A DNA stretch of 64,000 nt from Phocoena phocoena (lineage: Eukaryota; Chordata; Mammalia; Artiodactyla; Phocoenidae), in contig NC_089220.1 of assembly GCF_963924675.1 (NCBI RefSeq), forward strand, positions 82,587,168-82,651,167, given 5' to 3'. Positions 55,075-64,000 of this stretch are shown piece after piece. The position numbers and the translations under genes are program-made. How positions within the stretch are numbered: position 1 is the first letter of the stretch; each line of letters opens with the position of its first letter. Under the pieces are notes generated by a model that saw only the letters and a program-made list of their open reading frames with translations, searched no databases and had not been told where the DNA came from.

Positions 55075-57685
55075 GCAAATTATTCATAAAATGAATCCTA
55101 GAACCTCCAAACACTGGGAAAGATGCTCTTTAGGAATCAGCTAGCATATTATTTGCCTGATGAATGGAAATGTGTGAATAACCAGCACAAGCGAGGTGGA
55201 ATAGTCACAGGTGCCGCTCTGAATACAGAGTCTTGCTACCTACTTATGGGTCCTGGAAGTTTCCAACGTGATCCTTGTACAAAAGATTTCAGGCAACCAT
55301 GACGGGTGAGTTCAGGGGCAGCCCTCCTGGACTCAGTCTGGCATTTATCACAGCCACAGCTGCAGAGGGAAGTTTGTGAAGCTGAGTTAACATTTAGCAG
55401 GAGCATGCAGGCCTTGTTGCTGGGATTGCTTCTTCCATATTGTCTCCCAGGAAACAGACTCAGTGACCCAATCCTTTTCTCCATTTCTAATTTCCGCCAC
55501 CAATGGCCAGTGATTATCTAAGTGGGATTTCTCAAATATGTCCTCAGTGTATTGAGGCTGAAATAGCAGGCATAAGGCATGTTTTTAAGCATGAACTACC
55601 TTCTTTATAATGATCAACTCTTTCACTTATTCAGCCTGTCATCTGTTACCCATAAGCAGTTCCATATGCATCGGTTTATATTTGACAGACAAGACTGTTC
55701 AGCCGTGGCATCCATTTGGTAACAGCAGGCACATGTTTTAAACATGCTTAACGTTACTGCCCTCTAACATCTTGCCACAGAGCATTCTTTCCTAAGAATA
55801 CAATGCTTTTTGTGGATACCACTTCATTAATCCTGGGAGAGGCAGTGACAATCATTCTCCCCGCATTTGACCAAAAAGGAACCAGAACCACTGAGATTCA
55901 GAGTGAGCCAAGATGATGTGCAGCTACTTCATGGCAGGATGGTGGATGAATTCCTGGTTCTACTTGAGCTGATGCCATTACATCCTGCCCCACTTACCCT
56001 GGTTCAATACGTCAAGCACTAGCAGATAAACTGCCTAATATCCATCCATAAACTTTACATTCTGGAGCCTTTTCAGCCTTCTAGAATCTGTTTGGGCCCC
56101 TACCATTCCAGAAGCTACTTTCTTTATCAGGCCGGTTTCATTCCTTTGAGGTTTGCACTTTAGTTTCCAACCACATTCACAAACAATAGGCACAGTCATG
56201 GAGGCTCTGAATTCAAGGCCATGGACTCTCTTCAGCATTTTTGTGGCTGTTTTGGACACTAACAGGACTCAGGATGGACCAGGCACTTCGCCTTAGCATA
56301 AGTCTCTACTTTTAAACTATTGGAAACAACCCTGTAAAACTTAGAAGTGGCTCACGACTTGGGTTGTTTTCATTAACACTGGGTTTTTGGTAAACTCTCT
56401 GTCTGCTAGAATTTTCCAATTCTAGAATTTTGCTACCTTATGTCTCAAAATGAAGTTAAGTTTTAAGAGATTCTTTCCAGTCTTGAATATCCTAAAAGTT
56501 ACTGTTGATGTCTACGGTGCCAAACTTTGAGTGTGACTTTTTTCAGGTTTTGATAAAGCTCATGACGACAGCTGTCTTTTTTGGCTTGTGGAAAAGCAAA
56601 GAAAATGCACAAAGAAGACATCAGATCTGAAATTATTTGGTGGGTAATTGTGAATTTGATAACTGTGAGAAGCAAGCCACTTTCATGCATATTCCAATTA
56701 CCTGCAGGTTGTTTTTTTCTGTCATTTTGTACCATTACCATATCTCTACTATTACTATTGATTTGTTTTTTCAGTGAGAAAAATGAACAATTAGAAATCC
56801 CTATGTTGGACAAAAGTAATTGGAGAACAATGAGTCAGTCAAATCAGTCTCTCTCTTGTACTTCTCCTATCCTCAAGTAATTAATATCTATGGCATTTCT
56901 CAGTCTACCCAACCATCTGGGTCCAGGAACAGACAAAAATATTCATTAGTCTCTTATCATAGAAGTCCTACTCACATTGCTCCAAAGCCAGAAGCACATT
57001 CTAATTGTAGTTTTCCATTTTCATGGCATTCATCACTGAGTTGCAAAAGAACCACTTGATGCTAGTGCCTGAACTCCAGGACTTTAATGCTGTGCACAGA
57101 TGCTCATCCAAAGTCTTTGCAATATCAAGCTAAGGAGGCAGTCGATAGAGTTGAGATGACTCTGATATAGTTTGCATACATGTGCTTGCTTACAGCAAAA
57201 TAGAAACAGTAAAACCAGACACTACACCCAGGTGTCGTTTCTTCAAGAATCTTTGAGTTCTTTGGTCCCAGAATTACTGGCTGCCTGTGGCGTTGCCTAG
57301 AACACTGAATGGCCATTGCCAATACATGTTGACCTTCTCAGAAGTCTCTGTGGGGGAGGGAGCTAACTGCCTCTGGGAAATGGATTCAGGTGAGGATGCA
57401 TGGGACTACTCTCTCTCTTAATATTTTCCTCTTCCCATTCTACTTTCCACAGAATATTGAGGGATGTTGAGAGGACTAGTGTTAAAGGCGACAATGCTCA
57501 GGTCTAGATTTCTTCCAGAGAGGATAGGTGTTTCCTAAAAATATTATCCTACCAAATTCCTAATACTTAAAGTCCATAAAGGTGGAGCAAAATGTTGCAT
57601 CCACAATGTAAATGTGAGTTCCTAGGAGAAGAAAATGTATAATTGAAAGTAAAACAGAAATGTAAATATCTGACATCAGAGATAA
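55075..57685. other. Unassigned DNA
   Basis: About 2.6 kb with no recognised gene or repeat. Frames of 61-104 codons overlap on opposite strands near 56500-56880 and lack recognisable features. Confidence 0.4.
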
Positions 57686-57689
57686 CTGG

Positions 57690-57809
57690 ATTTAGGGTCA
57701 GAAAACCTAGGTTCAAGCCTCAATTCTGCTACTTTCTATCTGTGAATCTGCACAGGTGATGTATCCTGAATCTTAGGTTGTTTGCAAAAAAAAAAAAAAA
57801 AAAAAAAAA
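57690..57809 (+). mobile_element. MIR fragment followed by an A-run
   Basis: ATTTAGGGTCAGAAAACCTA, GTTCAAGCCTCAATTCTGCT and ACTTTCTATCTGTGAATCTG recall the 5' half of MIR. A 24-bp A-run lies at 57786-57809, unexpected for MIR and possibly from a separate event. Confidence 0.5.
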
Positions 57810-58785
57810 GGAAAAAGCAAAATAGTTACCTTCATAGCGATTTTACAAGAACTAGAGAGAAGGAAATACATGCACAAAACTAACCTAATCAACATGCCAA
57901 ATCCAATGACCAATTTTTAGCTTTCATCTACTTCATCCACTAATGATATTTGGTATCATTGGCCCCTCCCTCATCCTTGATATATTTTTTTACTTGGCCT
58001 CCTGGAAACCACACCCTTCAGGGTTATTGTCATCCTACTTCAGTTGGTTGACCCTTCTCAGTCCTCCTTGCTGCTTCCTCCTTACCTTTCTGGCATCTAA
58101 ATATTTGAGTGCTCCAGGGTTCAGGAGGAGGAGATGACCAGCACAAGAAGGTTTCAAGAGGCTGAAGGCAAGCTCCTCAAGCATTCAGAACCAGCAAGAG
58201 GTCCAAGTCAGCTCAGATGCAGGCAGAGGAGCTGGCTGTCCTGTGGTGAGAATAAAGCTCTGCCCATAGGTAGATGCATGCTGAGTTTCAATGATGAAAA
58301 GAGTGGGATGTGACCATATGGTCTAAATTATCCAGAATAATTCTCACTTTACACAGTCTGACCTGCAGGGATAAATACATATCATAGGAGGCCTCAGACA
58401 CATGTCAGTGCCACAGCTTGGAACCAACAAAAGAAACATCTCAAAGATTCTCTCTTACCGAAAGGATTTCTGTCAGATTTATGAACTAAGAATTTGGGGA
58501 CTGAGTTTGGAACTGGAGCGGTGGCTTAGGCAAGAGGGTGATGGCAGTTCAATCCAAGGGCTACAAAATGTAGATGTTCCTTGAGATGGAGCAAGAAAGC
58601 TTAGATGCACACGGAATGTGTATCGGGAAGCACCTACAGAGTGGGGCAGTAGTCGATTTACATACTTAGTTTCTAATCAAGATATATCAATTCTTCTGAA
58701 ATATTGTCTTTTTACCTCTGTCTTCCAGCAACAATTCAGCTCTAGAGGTTTTAAACATTTCTGGGAAGTGTTATCTCCATATTAA
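57810..58785. other. Unassigned DNA
   Basis: No gene seen. The stretch at 57950-58135 (GGCCTCCTGGAAACCACACC, CATCTAAATATTTGAGTGCT, CCAGGGTTCAG) resembles a common mammalian interspersed repeat that I cannot name. Confidence 0.4.
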
Positions 58786-58789
58786 ATTC

Positions 58790-58974
58790 CAGATAACTCA
58801 GCCATAAAAATAAGAATGAAATCCTGTCATTTGCAAAAACATGGATGAACCTTAAAGGTATTACGCTAAGTGAGATAAGTCAGAAGGAGAGACAAATAGC
58901 GTATGATTTCACCCTTATGTGGAATCTAAAAAAATGAAACAAACAAAAAAATAAAAGAAAAACAAACTCACAGG
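58790..58974 (+). mobile_element. Old L1 3' fragment, sense, invaded by a younger L1
   Basis: CTCAGCCATAAAAATAAGAA, GTCATTTGCAAAAACATGGA, TTACGCTAAGTGAGATAAGT and TGATTTCACCCTTATGTGGA are L1 3' UTR-type sequence. It stops exactly where the next L1 begins, so the younger element landed inside or at the edge of it. Confidence 0.85.
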
Positions 58975-59936
58975 GAGAGACCTTCAAGATGGCAGAGGAG
59001 TAAGAAGAGGAGATCACCTTCCTCCCCGCAAATACATCAGAAATACATCTACATGTGGAACAACTCCTACAGAACACCTACTGAATGCTGGCAGAAGACC
59101 TTAGACTTTCCAAAATATATATATATTTTTTTTCTTTTTGTGAGTGTGTATGGGTATGCTTCTTTGTGTGATTTTGCCTGTATAGCTTTGCTTTTACCAT
59201 TTGTTCTAGTGTTTTGTCTGTCCGTTTTTTTTACTTTAGTTTTTAGTGCTTGTTATAATTGGGGGATTTGTATTTTTGTTTTGGTTGCTCTCTTCTTTCT
59301 TCCGTTCTTTTTTCTTTCTTTTTTTTATTACTTAAAATTTTTTTAATATGTTTTTTATTTTTTATTTTAATAAATTTATTTTATTTACTTATTTATTTTT
59401 CTTTCTTTCTTTCTTTTTTTCTCCATTTTCTTCTGAGCCATGCGGCTGACAGGTTCTTGGTGCTTTGGCCAGGTATCAGGTCTGTGCCTCTGAGGTGGGA
59501 GAGCCAAGTTCAAGACACTGCTCAACCAGAGACCTCCCAGCTCCACATAATATCACACAGTGAAAGCTCTCCGAGAGATCTCCATCTCAACACTAAGACC
59601 CAGCTCCATTCAATGACCAGCAGGCTACAGTGCTGGACACCCTATGCCATACAACTAGCAAGACAGGAACACAAACCCACCCATTAGCAGAAAGGCTGCT
59701 TAAACTCATAAAAAGGTCACAGACACCCCAAAACACACCACAGGATGCAGTCCTGCCCAACAGAAAGACAAGATCCAGCCTCATCCGCCAGAACACAGGT
59801 TCTACTCCCGACCGCGAGAAAGCCTACACAACCCACTGAACCAACCTCAGCCACTGCGGGCAGACACCAAAAACAACGGGAACTACGAACCTGCAGCCTC
59901 CGAAAAGGAGACTCCAAACACAACAAGTTAAGCAAA
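58975..59936 (+). promoter_or_regulatory. L1 5' UTR, internally shortened
   Basis: The first ~140 bp (to about 59115, AGACCTTAGACTTTCC) follow the start of cetartiodactyl L1 5' UTRs. The sequence then passes straight into an AT-rich segment (CTTTTTGTGAGTGTGTATGG and a TTTCTTTC tract at 59395-59425) that I place near the UTR's 3' end. The GC-rich, CpG-rich centre expected between them is missing. The remainder (CACATAATATCACACAGTGA, GGTCACAGACACCCCAAAAC) leads into ORF1. The 97- and 142-codon frames at 59053-59687 are chance readings of it. Confidence 0.75.
58985..58993 (+). promoter_or_regulatory. YY1-type site at the L1 5' end
   Basis: CAAGATGGC lies about 10 bp from the element's first base, the same place and orientation as the YY1 site that positions transcription start in human L1. 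Binding here is inferred. Confidence 0.65.
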
Positions 59937-60830
59937 ATGAGAACACAGAGAAACACAAAGCAGACAAAGGAGCAAGGTAAAAACCCACCAGACCAAACAA
60001 ATGAAGAGGAAATACGCAGTCTACCTAATAAAGAATTCAGAGCAATGATAGTAAAGATGATCCGAAACATTGGAAATAGAATGAAGAAAAGACAAGAAAT
60101 GTTTAACAAGGACCTAGAAGAACTAAAGAGCAAACAAACAAAGATGAACAACACAATAAATGAAATAAAAAATCCTCTAGAAGGAATCAGTAGCAGAATA
60201 ACTGAGGCAGAAGAACGGATAAGTGACCTGGAGGATAAAATAGTGGAAATAACTATCGCAGAGCAGAATAAAGAAAAAAGAATGAAAAGAATTGAGGACA
60301 GGCTCAGAGACCTCTGGGACAACATTAAACATACCAACATTGGAATTATAGGGGTCCCAGAAGAAGAAAAGAAAAAGAAAGGGACTGAGAAAATATTTGA
60401 AGAGATTATAGTTGAAAACTTTCCTAATATGGGAATGGAAATAGTCAATCAAGTCCAGGAAGCACAGAGAGTCCCATACAGGATAAATCCAAGGAGAAAC
60501 ATGCCAAGACACATATTAATCAAACTATCAAAAATTAAATACAAAGAAAAAGTATTAAAAGCAGCCAGGGAAAAACAACAAATAACATACAATGGAATCC
60601 CCATAAGGTTAACAGCTGATCTTTCAGCAGAAACTCTGCAAGCCAGAAGGAAGTGGCAGGACACATTTAAAGTGATAAAAGGGAAAAACCTACAACCAAG
60701 ATTACTCCACCCGGCAAGGATCTCATTCAGATTCAACAGAGAAATTAAAATCTTTACAGACAAGCAAAAGCTAAGAGAATTCAGCATCACTAAACCAGCT
60801 TTACAACAAATGCTAAAGGAACTTCTCTAG
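59937..60830 (+). CDS. L1 ORF1 protein (RNA-binding retrotransposition factor)
   Basis: ORF1p is the nucleic-acid-binding chaperone that coats L1 RNA as a trimer in the cytoplasmic L1 ribonucleoprotein. The frame is uninterrupted for 297 residues from MRTQRNTKQ to LQQMLKELL. A lysine/glutamate-rich coiled coil spans roughly residues 35-130, with heptad stretches such as SRITEAEERISDLEDKI. The RRM follows at about 135-215 (IIGVPEEE at its start), then the C-terminal domain with KAAREKQQITYNGIP and QARRKWQDTF. The length is somewhat below human ORF1p (338 residues). The same frame is open 64 codons further upstream to an ATG at 59745, but that part lacks ORF1p character. I chose 59937 because it matches the usual MRR/MRT start and follows the UTR. 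The stop is 58 bp before the ORF2 ATG. Being open does not prove expression. Confidence 0.93.
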   Translation: MRTQRNTKQTKEQGKNPPDQTNEEEIRSLPNKEFRAMIVKMIRNIGNRMKKRQEMFNKDLEELKSKQTKMNNTINEIKNPLEGISSRITEAEERISDLEDKIVEITIAEQNKEKRMKRIEDRLRDLWDNIKHTNIGIIGVPEEEKKKKGTEKIFEEIIVENFPNMGMEIVNQVQEAQRVPYRINPRRNMPRHILIKLSKIKYKEKVLKAAREKQQITYNGIPIRLTADLSAETLQARRKWQDTFKVIKGKNLQPRLLHPARISFRFNREIKIFTDKQKLREFSITKPALQQMLKELL

Positions 60831-60888
60831 GCAGGAAACACAAGAGAAGGAAAAGACCTACAATAACAAACCCAAAACAATTAAGAAA

Positions 60889-63800
60889 ATGGGAATAGGA
60901 ACATACATGTCGATAACTACCTTAAATGTAAATGAATTAAGTGCTCCAACCAAAAGACATAGACTGGCTGAATGGATACAAAAACAAGACCCATATAAAT
61001 GCTGTCTACAAGAGACCCACTTCAGACCTAGGGACACATACAGACTGAAAGTGAGGGGGTGGAAAAAGATATTCCATGCAAAAGGAAATCAAAAGAAAGC
61101 TGGAGTAGCAATTCTCATATCAGACAAGATAGGCTTTAAATTAAAGACCATCAGAAGAGACAAAGAAGGACACTACATAATGACCAAGGGATCAATCCAA
61201 GAAAAATATATAACAATTGTAAATATTTATGCACCCAACATAGGACCACCTCAACATGTAAGGCAGATGCTGACAGCCATAAAAGGGGAAGATGACAGTA
61301 ACACAATCATAGCAGGGGACTATAACACTCCACTTTCATCAATGGACAGATCAATCAAAATGAAAATAAATAAAGAAACACAAGCTTTAAGTGACACATC
61401 AAACAAGATGTACTTAATCGATATTTATAGGACACTCCACCCAAAAACAACAAAATACACTTTCTTCTCAAGTGCTCATGGAACATTCCCCAGGACAGAT
61501 AATAAACTGGGTCACAAATCAAGCCTTGGTAAATTTAAGAAAATTGAAACCGTATCAAGTATCTTTTCTGACCAAAACGCTATGAGACTAGATATCAATT
61601 ACAGGAAAAAATCTGTAAAAAATACAAATACATGGAGGCTAAACAATACACTACTAAATAACTAAGAGATAACTGAAGAAATCAAAGAGGAAATTAAAAA
61701 ATACCAAGAAACAAATGACAATGAAAACACGATGACCCAAAACCTATGGCATGCAGCAAAAGCAGTTCTAAGAGGTAAGCTTATAGCAATACAATCCTAC
61801 CTCAAGAAACAAGAAACATCGCAAATAAACCACCTAACCTTACACCTAAAGCAATTAGAGAAAGAAGAACAAAAAAACCTCAAGGTTAGTAGAAGGAAAG
61901 AAATTATAAGGATCAGATCAGAAATAAATGAAAAAGAAATGAAGGAAACAATAGCAAACATCAATAAAACTAAAAGCTGGTTCTTTAAGAAGATAAACAA
62001 AATTGATAAAACATTAGCCAGACTCAACAAGAAAAAAAGGGAGAAGACTCAAATCAATAGAATTAGAAATGAAAAAGGAGAAGTAACAACAGATACTGCA
62101 GAAATACAAAGGATCATGAGATTACTACAAGCAACTATATGCCAATAAAATGGACAACCTGGAAGAAATGGATAAATTCTTAGAAAAGCACAACCTTCTG
62201 AGACTGAACCATGAAGAAACAGAAAATATAAAAAGACCAATCACAAGCACTGAAATTGACACTGTGATTAAAAATCTTCCAACAAACAAAAGCCCAGGAC
62301 CAAATGGCTTCACAGGAGAATTCTATCAAATATTTACAGAAGAGCTAACACCCATCCCTCTCAAACTCTTCCAAAATATAGCAGAGGGAGGAACACTCAT
62401 TCTATGAGGCCACCACCACCCTGATACCAAAACCAGACAAAGATGTCACAAAAAAAGAAAACTACAGGCCAATATCACTGATGAACATACATGTAAAAAT
62501 CCTCAACAAAATACTAGCAAATAGAATCCAACAGCACATTAAAAGGATCATACACCATGATCAAGTGGGATTTATCCCAAGAATGCAAGGATTCTTCAAT
62601 ATACGCAAATCAATCAATGTGATACGCCATATTAAAAAACTGAAGGAGAAAAACCATATGATCATCTCAATAGATGCCAAAAAAGCTTTTGACAAAATTT
62701 AACAGCCATTTATGATAAAAACCCTCAAGAAAGTAGTCATAGAGGGAACTTACCTCGACATAATAAAGGCCATATATGACAAACCCACAGCCAACATCAT
62801 TCTCAATGATGAAAAACTGAAAGCATTTCCACTAAGATCAGGAATAAGACAAGGTTGCCCACTCTTACCACTATTATCCAACATAGCTCTGGATGTTTCA
62901 GCCACAGCAATCAGAGAAGAAAAAGAAATAAAAGGAATCCAAATTGGAAAAGAAGTAAAGCTGTCACCGTTTGCAGATGACATGATACTATACATAGAGA
63001 ATCCTAAAGATGCTACCAGAAAACTACCAGAGCTAATCAATGAATTTGGTAAAGTAGCAGGATACAAAATTAATGCACAGAAATCTCTGGCATTCCTATA
63101 CACTAATGATGAAAAATCTGAAAGAGAAATTAAGGAAACACTCCCATTTAGCATCGCAACAAAAAGAATAAAATACCTAGGAATAAACCTACCTAGGGAG
63201 ACAAAAGACCTGTATGCAGAAAACTATAAGACACTGATGAAAGAAATTAAAGACGATACAAACAGATGGAGAGATATACCATGTTCTTGGATTGGAAGAA
63301 TCAACACTATGAAAATGACTATACTACCCAAAGCAATCTACAGTTTCACTGTAATCCATATCAAACTACCAATGGTATTTTTCACAGAACTAAAACAAAA
63401 AAATTCACAATTTGTATGGAAATACAAAAGACCCCAAATAGCCAAAGCAATCTTGAGAAACAAAAACAGAGCTGGAGGAATCAGGCTCCCGGACTTCAGA
63501 CTATACTACAAAGCTACAGTAATCAAGACAATATGGTACTGGCAGTAAAACAGAAATACAGATCAATGGAACAGGAGAGAAAGCCCAGAGATAAATCCAC
63601 ACACGTATGGTCACCTTATCTTTGATAAAGGAGGCAAGAATATACAATGGAGAAAAGACAGCCTCTTCAATAAGTGGTGCTGGGAAAACTGGACGGCTAC
63701 ATGTAAAAGAATGAAATTAGAACACCTCCTAACACCACACACAAAAATAAACTCAAAATGGATTAAAGACCTAAATATAAGGCCAGACACTATCAAACTC

Positions 63801-64000
63801 TTACAGGAAAACATAGGCAGAGCACTCTAGGACATAAATCACAGCAAGATCCTTCTTAATCCACTTCCTAGAGAAATGGAAATAAAAATCAAAATAAGCA
63901 AATGGGACCAAATGAAACTTAAAAGCTTTTGCACAGCAAAGGAAACCATAAACAAGATGAAAAGGCAACCCTCAGAATGGGGGAAAATATTTGCAAACGA
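60889..64000 (+). pseudogene. L1 ORF2 (endonuclease-reverse transcriptase), disrupted and partial
   Basis: ORF2p nicks target DNA and reverse-transcribes L1 RNA. The endonuclease part starts at 60889 and keeps TLNVNEL (N13), CLQETHF (E42), AGDYNT (D144, N146), a conserved threonine and D204. The catalytic histidine of the SDHN motif is glutamine (SDQNA, codon 61573-61575). The frame stops at 61663-61665 (apparent CAA to TAA) and continues in the same frame to about 62120. There a 2-bp deletion shifts it. A second shift of apparently 8 bp lies near 62390 between ACTC repeats. The reverse transcriptase resumes in the third frame, interrupted by a stop at 62700-62702, and carries the FADD active-site motif at 62970-62981. 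Further stops lie at 63546-63548 and 63828-63830. The window ends before the ORF does. Six disabling changes make ORF2p non-functional. Confidence 0.95.

Larger units (their letters stand above)
58975..64000 (+). mobile_element. Young L1 retrotransposon, sense, runs off the window
   Basis: An L1 with 5' UTR, ORF1 and most of ORF2. It starts with GAGAGACCTTCAAGATGG, the usual 5' terminus, so it is not 5'-truncated at that end, although the UTR appears internally shortened. The end of ORF2, 3' UTR, tail and target duplication lie beyond 64000. The sequence is close to cetartiodactyl L1 protein sequences as I remember them. ORF2 damage shows it cannot mobilise itself. Confidence 0.97.

Noticed and set aside
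59745..59936. 64-codon in-frame extension of ORF1
   Set aside because: The sequence upstream of 59937 reads as 5' UTR, and the usual ORF1 start is at 59937. The upstream ATG is probably not used.
59717..60448. 243-codon minus-strand frame opposite ORF1
   Set aside because: It is the complement of the genuine L1 ORF1 coding strand. Its serine/isoleucine/phenylalanine-rich composition is that expected from antisense of lysine/glutamate-rich codons.
1..64000. CRISPR array, operon, phage or bacterial mobile system
   Set aside because: No regularly spaced repeats, operon-like gene packing or bacterial genes are present. SINE, LINE and LTR content is mammalian.

Overview
This window looks like nuclear DNA from a cetacean or a close cetartiodactyl relative. 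The evidence is a set of tRNA-derived SINEs of the CHR type that begin with GGGCTTCCCTGGTGGC (at 15398, 17311, 20573, 21371 and 36708 on the + strand, and 20335 and 47081 on the - strand), together with a young L1 whose ORF1 and ORF2 read like cetartiodactyl L1. I saw no ruminant BovB/BovA or pig PRE-1 SINE. Base composition is AT-rich. Family names are from memory of consensus sequences; no database search was run.

I found no host protein-coding gene that I can defend. Apart from the L1 reading frames, the open frames are short and lie in repeats or in sequence without recognisable protein homology. The window reads as intergenic or intronic DNA built from layered transposon insertions. Oldest are MIR, L2, MER5-like hAT and old L1/HAL1 fragments. 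Next come ERVL-MaLR (MLT1-like) solo LTRs, three of which show 5-bp target duplications. Then come class I and probably class II endogenous retroviral remnants, then CHR SINEs, and last a nearly full-length L1.

Layout: 1-2.1 kb, antisense L1 and a MIR; 2.1-11 kb, unique DNA with MIR, an MLT1-like LTR, L2 and L1 3' ends; 11-15 kb, L2/MIR/MLT1 pieces in unique DNA; 15.4-22.6 kb, a SINE-rich block with a triple nest (L2 < LTR < SINE) and a decayed hAT transposase split by a SINE; 23-31 kb, MER5-like, L2 and L1 fragments; 31.3-36.9 kb, (TA)n, L1, an ERV region with two different LTRs, then a SINE; 37-47 kb, mostly unique DNA with an old L1; 47-48.8 kb, a MIR interrupted by both a SINE and an LTR, then an L1 3' end; 49.1-49.7 kb, an LTR-like block between 50-bp direct repeats; 49.7-58.8 kb, mostly unique DNA; 58.8-64 kb, an old L1 3' end followed by a young L1 that runs off the window.

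The L1 is the only element with substantial coding capacity. Its ORF1 is open, but ORF2 carries four stop codons, two frameshifts and a changed catalytic histidine in the endonuclease. Its 5' UTR appears to have lost its GC-rich centre. The points most worth checking are the 49.15-49.67 kb repeat-bracketed block, the hAT transposase remnant, the L1 5' UTR deletion and the nested insertions whose target duplications give a relative chronology.
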